Source: Diphasiastrum complanatum (lineage: Eukaryota; Streptophyta; Lycopodiopsida; Lycopodiales; Lycopodiaceae). Taken from it: a DNA stretch of 64,000 nucleotides. Within the stretch, counting starts at the first letter, position 1, and every line of letters begins with the position of its first letter. The DNA lies in the NCBI GenBank assembly GCA_029204225.1, contig CM055106.1, forward strand, positions 40,316,368 through 40,380,367. The letters run 5' to 3'. A program made the position numbers and the translations under genes. Under the pieces are notes generated by a model that ran no database searches, was not told where the DNA came from, and saw only the letters and a program-made list of their open reading frames with translations. Positions 56,438-64,000 of this stretch are shown piece after piece.

Positions 56438-58255
56438 CTCCTCCTCAAATCTAGCCTTGGAGATCACAATGCTTTTATCAATAACTCCAATTGAAGATCT
56501 AAGCTTGACAAATGAATCTTTAGATAAAGGTTTAGTAAACAAATCATCCAAGCAACTTGATGATGGCACGTGTTGGAGCTTGATCTCTTTAGCTTGCACT
56601 TTTTCCCTCACGAAATGATGAGCAATTTCGATGTGTTTGCTCCTTGCATGGAATGTAGGATTAGTTGAAAGTGATTGGGCTGATTGGTTGTCACAATAGA
56701 TGATAGGGATCTCCTCCTCCATGACATGAAGCTCCTCCAATAGCCTTTTGAGCCACAAGACCTCCTTGCATGTTGATGTCAAGGCCTTGTATTTGGATTC
56801 TGTGGAAGATAGGGAGATGATATCTTGCTTTTTGGAAAGCCATGATACTACTCCATCACATAGAAAGGTGGCAAAGGCACTTGTTGATCTTCTATCCACT
56901 TTGTCACCTGCAAAATCCGAGTCACTATAGGCTCTTAAGCCAAGATTAGTTCCTCTATACAAAATACCAAAATTCTTAGTGAATGAAATGTATCTAAGAA
57001 CTCTTTTGGCCATCTTCCAATGTGAAACTAGAGGACTTTGCATGAATTGGCTTAACTTTCCAACACTATAACTAAGATCAGGTCTAGTTATAGTTAAATA
57101 GATCAAGGAGCCAATAAGCCTTCTATATAATGTGATGTCCTCAAAGGATGCTTCATCACAACCAATAGATGCTTTTACATGTTGCTCCATTGGTGTCTCA
57201 ATGCCCTTACAATTCTTCATTCCAAATCTATCTAGGATGGATGTAGCATATTTAGATTGACAAATAAAGCTAAAATCACATCCTCTAATAACCTCTATTC
57301 CAAGAATGAAGCTCAATAGGCCGAGATCTACCATCTTAAACTCTTTTGCTAAAGCAATTTTTACATCTCTAATTCCATCTAGATCATTACCACTCAAGAT
57401 AATGTCATCTACATACAAAACAAGAATAATGATCATGCCATCATGAAATTTTATATACAATGATGGATCATAGGCACTCATTACAAAATTGATGGAAATG
57501 AGAAAAGAGTTTAGCCTAGAGTACCATGCTCTAGGTGCTTGCTTGAGCCCATAAAGGCTCTTCTTCAAAAAACACACCTTTCCTTCATGCTTTGCCTTGA
57601 TGAAGCCCTCGGGTTGCCTCATGTAGATCTCTTTCTCCAAATAACCATTGAGGAATGCATTTGTGAAGTCAAGTTGGAATAGCTCCCAATTGAAGGTTGT
57701 AGCAAGACTAATGATCAACCTGATAGTAACAAGCTTAGCCACAGGAGCAAAAGTCTCATTATAATCAATGCCTTTGGTTTGTAAAAAAACTTTGACAACA
57801 AGCCTAGCTTTATGCTTGCTTATTGATCCATCTTGATTATACTTCAATCTAAACACCCACTTGCAATCAAGAAGTTTCTTCCCTTGAGGAAGATCCACAA
57901 GATCCCAAGTATGATTCTCAATAAGAGCATCATACTCTACTTGCATAGCATCCATCCAACTTTTAGACTTACAAGCATCTTCATAGCATGTTGGCTCATC
58001 TAACATTGAAGTAAGAAAGGTGTAAGATGTGAAAGATGATGAGCCTTCCCTTTGATCACCTTGACCATCATAGGTGAGCCTCAATGGCTCGGATCTTGCC
58101 CTTGTAGATCTTCTTGGAGTTCTTGGAGTTCTTGGAGTTCTTGCATCTTGAGGTGGATCCTCAAGTCCTTCTTCACTTGGAAGCTCCTCCTCCATCCTAG
58201 CATGATCCTTGGCATCAAGATGATTAGTAGCATTGTCCTTCATAAAAAATAACAT
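56399..58255 (-). CDS. copia RT and RNase H (element K)
   Basis: 618 codons open. Residues 35-60 are a proline/arginine linker with a tandem RTP repeat. RT runs from about 90, with QLDFTNAFLNG (D196), SLYGLKQAPRAWYSRLNSF and LYVDD at 280-284. RNase H carries YSDSDFAGD (D445/D447), SLSSTESKYK (E486), YCDNQSAQ (D522) and HARSKHIEIAHHFVR. It ends ARFEEECEKL through the polypurine tract into the LTR. All catalytic residues are present. The upstream integrase is in another frame, so the polyprotein is broken by a shift near 58240, next to a run of six T. This ORF has no natural start. Confidence 0.9.
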   Translation of the reverse strand: MLFFMKDNATNHLDAKDHARMEEELPSEEGLEDPPQDARTPRTPRTPRRSTRARSEPLRLTYDGQGDQREGSSSFTSYTFLTSMLDEPTCYEDACKSKSWMDAMQVEYDALIENHTWDLVDLPQGKKLLDCKWVFRLKYNQDGSISKHKARLVVKVFLQTKGIDYNETFAPVAKLVTIRLIISLATTFNWELFQLDFTNAFLNGYLEKEIYMRQPEGFIKAKHEGKVCFLKKSLYGLKQAPRAWYSRLNSFLISINFVMSAYDPSLYIKFHDGMIIILVLYVDDIILSGNDLDGIRDVKIALAKEFKMVDLGLLSFILGIEVIRGCDFSFICQSKYATSILDRFGMKNCKGIETPMEQHVKASIGCDEASFEDITLYRRLIGSLIYLTITRPDLSYSVGKLSQFMQSPLVSHWKMAKRVLRYISFTKNFGILYRGTNLGLRAYSDSDFAGDKVDRRSTSAFATFLCDGVVSWLSKKQDIISLSSTESKYKALTSTCKEVLWLKRLLEELHVMEEEIPIIYCDNQSAQSLSTNPTFHARSKHIEIAHHFVREKVQAKEIKLQHVPSSSCLDDLFTKPLSKDSFVKLRSSIGVIDKSIVISKARFEEECEKLPTLANLAM

Positions 58256-58930
58256 CCCTACTCACTATCACCTTGCTAGTGATGGGATTGAAGACTCTAT
58301 AACCTTTGCTATTCTCACCATATCCCACAAAGATGCCTTTGATGGATGTTGCATCATCCTTCCTTCTCTTATCCAAGGATTGGTGTACATAGCAAGTGGA
58401 TCCAAAAACTTTGAGATCCTTGAGATTGGGCTTCTCTCCAAATAGAGCTTCAAATGGTATGATTCCTCCAATGGCTTGGTTTGGCAATCTATTGCACAAA
58501 TAGTTAGCACAAGTTATTGCTTCACCCCAAAATGGTTTGGATAGAGAATCATCTAGCCTTAAGGCCTTAGCACACTCACAAAGAGATCTATTTCTTCTCT
58601 CACTCACTCCATTTTGTTGAGGGGTGTATGGACATGACAACTCCCTCTTTATGCCATTAGAACTACAAAAGTCAATCAACTTATTGGAGATATATTCACC
58701 TCCATTATCACTCTTTAATATCTTAATCTTGGTACTAAGTTGATTTTCTACCAAAGTCTTGAACTTTACAAAAGAATCAAACACCATTGATTTGCTAGAC
58801 AAGAGGTACATCCAACAAAATCTAGAATAGTCATCAATGAAGATTACATAGTACTTGGCACCACCATTAGACTCATGTGAAAAACTATGAACATCCGAAT
58901 GGATGAGTTCAAGAGGAGAGTTTGATAGAC
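58224..58930 (-). pseudogene. copia integrase, 5' truncated (element K)
   Basis: It begins near SPLELIHSDVHSFSHESNGG (first Asp), then MYLLSSKSMVFDSFVKF, ILKSDNGGEYISNKLIDFCS (second Asp) and PQQNGVSERRNRSLCECAKA (Glu). It then carries PFEALFGEKPNLKDLKVFGS and ends SRDVIFYEGQCY. The zinc-binding domain is missing. Catalytic residues remain, but without the N-terminus and with the downstream frameshift it is not functional. Confidence 0.85.
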
Positions 58931-59400
58931 AAAGCTAGGGTTAGGGTTTTTAGTTCACCCAAAACCATGTGCCATAAGAACTTGACTTAATAAAAAGTTT
59001 TAAACCAAATTGCATTTTAAACTACTTGGCTCTTTTTTCATTTTAGGCCCATTAGATCATTGATCTACTTTTACTTCTTGTGCCATACAACATTTTTTGC
59101 AAACACATGTGGTAGCCTGAATGTCTAGTCATCACAAGGAATGGAGAAGTCACACTGGCAAGCACGGGCAACTTTTTATCAAAATACACAACATGGAGGA
59201 ACCAATGAAAAACAAACTATATTCGTCAATTATTTTAGTGATTTTACTGCAAAGTTTATGTCGCGAAAGCTTTTTCGTTTCATGTTCGTCCTGTCTCTTC
59301 TGATTCGCGAACAATTTTCTGTCTTTGAATTTTCTTTTCGTGCATAGATCTGTCATCTTGGAGACAGATAGCAGATCCTTTTTGAGTGTGCTCCTGGCAG
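58931..59400. other. junction and unrecognised sequence; telomere-like CTAGGGTTAGGGTTTTTAG
   Basis: The telomere-like stretch is at 58935-58953, a few bases from the break of K. The rest matches nothing I recognise, except that 59294-59343 resembles 60515-60562 and so may belong to element P. Confidence 0.4.
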
Positions 59401-59402
59401 CT

Positions 59403-60020
59403 CTACTTGGTCTGATAGTGTTTGTAGCTGTGTCTGCTTCCATCGCCTAGAATCATTGCTCTGTCGTTTTCGAGTTCGCAAAAGTTGATCAAGATCTTCT
59501 TGTTGTAGGTTATGTGAGATGTTGCTCCTGAATCGATGAGTACATCGTAGTCGTGTTCAGAATAGCTTGTCGAAGCTTTGTTGAGTATCGTGAAAGCTTC
59601 ATCATCTCTTTCAACATCCTTTGATGACTCTACAACGTTTGCCTTTTCAGCTTTGTTTTTTCTTTTTGGGTTGAATATACAGGCGTATGCAGAATGCCCT
59701 TTCTTTGTGAAGTGCATGCAAGGTATTGCTAGATTGAACCAGTATTTGTTGGCCGTATGGCCTGCTTTGTGGTAGTGATCGCAAGAAGAAGATTGTTGAT
59801 TTGAGGACTTCGTCTTCTCAAATCTTAGCGTGTTTTTGTTCTTCTTCTTTCCTTTCGTGAAGAGAGCCTTCTCTTGATCACTGCTTCCCTCTCCTTTGTC
59901 TCTCATCAGTCTCTCATCAGCAACAAGACTGACTGCTTTGTCAAATGTCATATCTGGTAGACTCAGTATGAGCATTCTCAGCGGCTGATAGGACGTCGGT
60001 AGAGATTTCATGAAGTACAT
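59403..60020 (-). pseudogene. copia gag C-half and protease (element P)
   Basis: Contains SLPTSYQPLRMLILSLPDMT (UBN2 end), a lysine-rich stretch, two knuckle-like motifs (CDHYHKAGHTANKYW with the last Cys and spacing altered; CMHFTKKGHSAYAC) and protease VLIDSGATSHITYNKKI. It is separated from the gag N-terminus (60141-60467) by stops and a frameshift. The lineage is different from A, C and G. Not functional. Confidence 0.8.
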
Positions 60021-60140
60021 CAGCTTCTGTAGTGCTGGGACCTGGTGCTCCTGTCCTGATGCAACGAGTTGAGCGAAGATCGTTCTGATCTTCTCAACAT
60101 GCTGATCTAACTGGTTGCCATCCCACCATATGGATTGCAG

Positions 60141-60467
60141 CTAATTGTGAAGGCGCATGACTGAAGCTGCAGTCCTCACTTCATACTTCTGCTTTACTCT
60201 TTTCCATGCTGCATGGCTGCTTTCGCAGTCTTCAATCTGCATGAGTAGATCTTCATTTATAGACGAAACGATGATCGCTATTGCGCGCTCATCCTTTCTG
60301 ATCCATTCAGCTCTCCTCGGGTCTCCCTCTGGAGGCTGCACCTCTGAGAGTTGGATCACCGACCAGATGCCTTCGCCCTTCATGAGTGTTTTGATTTTGA
60401 ATTTCCAAATTCTGTAATTTGCACCATCAAGACTAATTGCTACTCTAGTTTGGACTGTTGTAGCCAT
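60141..60467 (-). pseudogene. copia gag N-terminus (element P)
   Basis: ATG 60467: MATTVQTRVAISLDGANYRI, then WKFKIKTLMKGEGIWSVIQL, RAIAIIVSSINEDLLMQIED and SSHAAWKRVKQKYEV. This is the DUF4219/UBN2-type gag start. It ends at a stop after 108 codons, with the continuation in another frame. Confidence 0.8.
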
Positions 60468-61300
60468 ATTGTGTTGTCTAGAAGAATCACTACTGGGATA
60501 TCAGTAGTGATCACATGTCCTCTCTTCTGATTTGCAAACAATTTTCTATCTTTGAATTTTTTTTTAGTGCGGAAGCTCTTATGGGATCCCAGACACTCGA
60601 CTACACATCACAGAACATATTTTATTCTAGCAATCAAGAGACACAGCACAAGGCCAAGAGATACACAAGATAGAGCGACTATATTGTCAGTTTGGTTTTA
60701 GAGTGAGATCCTCAGTGTCTCTCTCTCTTTGGCGAATTGACTCGTTGCTCTTTCACTGTGTTCTGCTCCTTGGTAGACTTTCATGTAGAACTATGGTATT
60801 TTTGCTTTCTTACTCTATATGCTACGCCTCTCTCTGTTTCTTATAGATCTCTGTAAAATTCTATCACTTTTTCTCTCTTTTGTTAACAAACAGAGAGAAT
60901 CGTTTATACCTCCACTGTGTGGAGTTTTCAAGATAGCTAAACTTAGAATCACAAGACTAGTTAACGCTAATCAACTAGTTAGTTAGTCTCCGTTGTTGCT
61001 ATTTGTATCAGCTAGGCGTAAAGCCCGTTGATCTGCCAACTGGCAGCGTGAAGGATTTCTCTTCGTTTGTTTCGTTCTTTTCGTTTCTTTTTGTAGTCTT
61101 CATTCTGCATTCCTTTTGCAATTTGCGGTCCTGGAGGTGTGTTTACGATTCGCGAATCGTTCGTGCTTTCAGTCAAAGACACGTTAACTGTCGCGAATTG
61201 TTCTCGTTTGACCTTCGTGTCTTGTTTGTGCTACAACAAAGTTGCAGGAGTTCACCTGATAGTTTAGATTCGTGGTCAAAGGTGTAGTCTTTGCCAATTT
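60468..61300 (-). other. possible leader / LTR of P
   Basis: The minus strand contains AATAAAATA (near 60620) and pyrimidine-rich tracts like an LTR. No primer-binding site of the usual type is seen at the gag side. Boundaries are not defined. Confidence 0.3.
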
Positions 61301-62055
61301 GGAGGTCAAAATGAGGGAATGTTAGTTGGAGTTGTTGGTAATTTACGGTGGAGGTGGATTCGACGAATGGAAAGTAAAAAATGGAACATGAATGGCAGAT
61401 GGATGGATCCTGGACGACGATGGCAAGTCTGCGTTGTAGCAGTTAATGAGGGTGGTAAGGTGGTACTGATGGCAATCATAATAGAGTGTCCGGAGCACAT
61501 TATAGGCGAGATGGAGGGCTTCAAGAAGGGTGGCAGCGACATTATGGCAATGCTTGATGTGCTCGGCCAATGCGCTTGACAGCTTCTCTGCTCTTGTTGG
61601 CTTGTACTCTGGTGCACATCATACATGTGTGTGTTGTGAAAATGAAGGGATGTACAAGGGTGGAACGAAGAGAGGGGGTTCATGTAGATGATCTAGCTCC
61701 AATTGGAAGCATCGATCATGTGGAAAATACAAAACGGAATGGAGGACTCCCAAAAGCATCATAGAAATAGCCAAAATCCTTAACTTGGATAAAGCTAGTA
61801 AGGACGGCAAAAACAAATATATATTTATTTGCCTCTGATGCAAGTTGATAAATGCGAATGAGTTCAAAATTAGACAGGGGAGGAGTCGGGAAAGGTAGAT
61901 AAAAATAATAAAAGGCTAATCTAATAAGGTTGAAAAGTAAAAGACAAATTACTATCTAGAGTAGTGGAGAACTCTAGCACGGTGGTGAACTGCTTCTTCA
62001 GGATCTTCAGCTCGTTGTCGGAGTCCATGAGAGCATGCTCATCTTCTAAGGATTG
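61301..62055. other. unrecognised sequence
   Basis: Overlapping short frames on both strands (61306-61683 minus, 61319-61579 plus) with no recognised family. Confidence 0.3.
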
Positions 62056-62192
62056 CATGGCCTCATGACTCTTCTGCTAATCCCTATATAGTTGGAGTGC
62101 TCATGACTCATGACTCTTGGAGCTCGATATCTTTTGTTGTGAACATGGCCTCATGACTCTTTTGTTGATCCCTGTATAGCTGGAGTGCTCTA
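62056..62192. repeat. 88-bp-period tandem duplication
   Basis: 'catggcctcatgactctt' followed by 'tccctatatagttggagtgct' recurs with few changes at 62056-62105 and 62144-62192. Confidence 0.75.
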
Positions 62193-62359
62193 GCTGAATG
62201 ATGCTTGTAATATTTGGCCCTCTTCTGTTCGAGTTTTTGAGCAACCGGTGTCTCTTCTTCTGTTGTGGCTACCATTTGATCCAGTGCAACTTGAATGGCT
62301 TGCAATTGTTGATCCGCTTGCTGAACTTTGAGTTCCAGGGTCACTTTCTGGATTGCCAA
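62108..62359 (-). CDS. Gln/Lys-rich coiled-coil-like ORF, unassigned
   Basis: 83 codons. The start MAIQKVTLELKVQQADQQLQ has hydrophobic residues at roughly heptad spacing, like a coiled coil. The frame is open a little upstream (EDLAIQKV). It overlaps the tandem duplication at its end. Short, without neighbours or a promoter, and possibly a fragment of a repeat-borne protein. No function assigned. Confidence 0.2.
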   Translation of the reverse strand: MAIQKVTLELKVQQADQQLQAIQVALDQMVATTEEETPVAQKLEQKRAKYYKHHSARALQLYRDQQKSHEAMFTTKDIELQES

Positions 62360-62821
62360 ATCCTCCTAGGCTCTCTATGTCGTCGTCTTCTCCTTGGTGA
62401 TGTTGCACTCCAAGCTATAGGTGTAATCTTTGAGTGATCTCTCGTTGGCCTTGAGAGAATCTTTCTCCAACTCCAGCTCTCTTGATTTCAGCACTAGGTG
62501 CTGACGATCAGATTGGTAGGTATGTAGGGCAATCGTTTTTGCATCAAGCTTGACCTTGAGGTTGATTGTGTTGCTGGGATGTCTATTCTATTTTTCGGAG
62601 CTGGTCCTTTAGTTGTTGGGGCTTTCAACTCTCTCTCTTTCTCTCTCTTTTTCTGACTATGCGACCTGATCAATCAAAGCCTGTAGCATTTCCCCTGCCA
62701 CCAGTTGGCCGCGAGATTGATCAATAGCTCATTCATTGAGTAGCTAGTGAAGTTGTTGCTAGAGGCCTGCTAAGGTGGTCCAACAACCCAATGTCTGAGG
62801 ATCCCAGCTACTAAATGTGGC
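62360..62821. other. unrecognised sequence
   Basis: A short pyrimidine run ('ctctctctttctctctctttt', near 62632). No gene seen. Confidence 0.3.
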
Positions 62822-63035
62822 ATGGTTAGAGTGGGGGGTGGAAGTGGCACATTGATGGAAATGGTGGTGATAGGAGGGATGGTGGCATTGGTGATGGTGG
62901 TGATGGTGGGAATGATGATTGGCGGAAAAATGATGGTGAGGAGAGATGACGTGGTGATGACAAGAGTAGTGATGCGAGAGGATATGGATGTTGCAATAGT
63001 GGATGAAATGGGAGAGGTGGCGGTTGGATAGGTGG
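62822..63035 (+). repeat. low-complexity GGTGATGG-rich tract
   Basis: Purine-rich 'ggtggtgat', 'gatggtggtgatggtggg' and related words. The Met/Val/Gly-rich ORF over it is a product of this composition. Confidence 0.7.
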
Positions 63036-63306
63036 GGCTAGGAGTAGGAGACGTGACTTGAAGTATAGGAGAAGAGTGGGTAGGGTTGGTATGCAGGGGG
63101 CAAGAACATGCATGGATGGGAGAAGGAGGTGATGGGGTGAAGGTGGGCGACTATTGGCAGTAGCACAAGTGTGTCTTTGGGAGATGAACTAGTTGTTAGG
63201 GAGGAGTTGGTAGGCATCTTGACACCTAGATTCTCCAGGTGAGTGATGGTGATAATAGTAAGCAGACCACCATAGGCGATCTGGGAAGGGCACTTGAAAG
63301 TGGCCT

Positions 63307-63585
63307 TCAACTTCAAGTTTGCCAAAGTCTTTTTGGGGAGAAGCTCTCATTTGTGCTAACCATTTGATGAATAGATTTTCATGTAGCTCTATTGAAGACA
63401 AAACACCATTTGAAATCTTGTATGGGAAGAAGCCCAATCTCAAGGACTTAAGGGTATTTGGATGCATTTGCTATGTGCACACACCTTTGGAGACAAGGAC
63501 AAAGGAGGATCCATCATCAATCAAAGGGATCATGCTTGGGTATGGCAATGCAAACAAAGGATACAAGGTATACATTCCAAAATTG
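63307..63585 (+). pseudogene. copia integrase C-terminal fragment
   Basis: The plus frame reads LPKSFWGEALICANHLMNRF, DKTPFEILYGKKPNLKDLRV, FGCICYVHTPLETRTKEDPS and IMLGYGNANKGYKVYIPK. This is the block after the catalytic Glu of copia integrase, close to G's integrase end (FGCICFVHIPLETRKKDDPC). Sequence on either side is unrelated, so it is an isolated fragment. Confidence 0.85.
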
Positions 63586-64000
63586 TTTTTCCCTACAATG
63601 CAGTGATTACTTTTTTGGATTCTGTAGGATGTCAACTATCCGAGAGAAGTGGCTTGACAAGTGGAATTTATTCCACATGGAACTGGAGCACTTGGTCTTT
63701 ATGCACACAAAGAGGCACAATAGGCTCGACGTTTTCCAATTGAACAAGTTTGTTTATTGCACCACCAACCTGAGTCAAGTCAGGCACATGTAGAGAGACG
63801 GTACACCTAGGCAGGTGAATTCTGAGGAGTTCCTTAGATCCATGGACATTGCAGCAGGCCATGCACACACAAAGGTTGTGGTTGATGATTTGGTCTTTTC
63901 AAAGTATCATCAGAAGCTATCACGTCACAATAGGAGACAGTGTAGGACTACTAGATCCATGGCCAAGGCTGATGCAGAAGATGTAGGAGAGGAGAGTGGG
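63586..64000. other. unrecognised sequence to window end
   Basis: Open frames up to 111 codons on the plus strand (63458-63793) without recognised similarity. Confidence 0.3.

Larger units (their letters stand above)
55751..58930 (-). mobile_element. copia element K (minus), 5' truncated
   Basis: Integrase from the first catalytic Asp onward, RT, RNase H, polypurine tract and 3' LTR. Gag, protease and the zinc-binding part of integrase are missing: it breaks at about 58930 next to telomere-like sequence. It is related to C by LTR and by linker. Confidence 0.85.
59260..60467 (-). mobile_element. copia element P (minus), gag-protease fragment
   Basis: The gag start is at 60467, gag and protease follow to about 59400, and a further protease-like DLLSVSKMTD segment lies near 59360 in another frame. 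Nothing of integrase or RT follows. A ~50-bp stretch (59294-59343) is repeated at 60515-60562 next to the gag start and may be LTR or leader sequence. Confidence 0.7.

Noticed and set aside
62822-63113. Met/Val/Gly-rich and Pro/Leu-rich ORFs on both strands
   Set aside because: Both follow from the GGTGATGG-rich composition.

Overview
The window looks like intergenic DNA from a large, AT-rich land-plant genome. Almost all of it is LTR retrotransposon sequence, mostly Ty1/copia with some Ty3/gypsy, stacked, nested and decayed. One ordinary host gene is visible: an actin-depolymerizing factor (ADF/cofilin) on the minus strand at 9506-10395, in three coding exons with the typical plant architecture (the first exon codes only for Met). 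A decayed intronless copy of a histone H3 gene, probably the centromeric type CENH3, lies just upstream of it (11763-12113). No rRNA, tRNA, CRISPR or bacterial-type feature was seen. The species cannot be named from this sequence.

Layout. 1-1.65 kb: a rearranged copia LTR with gag sequence inside it, then an LTR of a second family. 1.65-7.7 kb: mostly unrecognised, AT-rich, with an unassigned ORF and a polypurine tract. 7.7-8.2 kb: a hAT-like miniature transposon with an 8-bp target duplication. 9.3-10.6 kb: ADF. 11.8-12.1 kb: H3 pseudogene. 12.3-19.2 kb: two copies (J plus, I minus) of a non-autonomous copia family, tail to tail. Its gag leads into a long open frame holding a reverse-transcriptase remnant that lacks both catalytic motifs. 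20.7-23.2 kb: copia F. 23.2-26.5 kb: copia L. 27.7-28.4 kb: LTR M. 30.2-34.0 kb: copia N and O, with a duplicated primer-binding site. 34.0-34.6 kb: gypsy RT fragment. 34.6-39.0 kb: copia G. 39.2-40.1 kb: gypsy integrase. 40.1-42.6 kb: short gypsy-type element H with microsatellites in its LTRs. 42.8-55.8 kb: a three-level nest. 55.8-58.9 kb: copia K. 59.2-61 kb: copia P. 63.3 kb: an integrase fragment.

The nest is the clearest structure. Old copia C (minus) is interrupted inside gag by B (plus, TSD CTCTC). The 3' LTR of B is interrupted by A (minus, 48460-54320, TSD CTTGT). A has two 653-bp LTRs in which I found no difference, a tRNA-iMet primer-binding site, a polypurine tract, and one uninterrupted 1316-codon gag-pol frame with all catalytic residues. 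It is therefore very young and could be active. The other elements are broken and would need proteins from an A-like or K-like element to move.

Across several LTR families the palindrome CACACGTGTG (a G-box core) occurs 14 times exactly, where chance predicts well under one. It lies almost always in LTRs or leaders, and this shared signal is not explained by the coding content.
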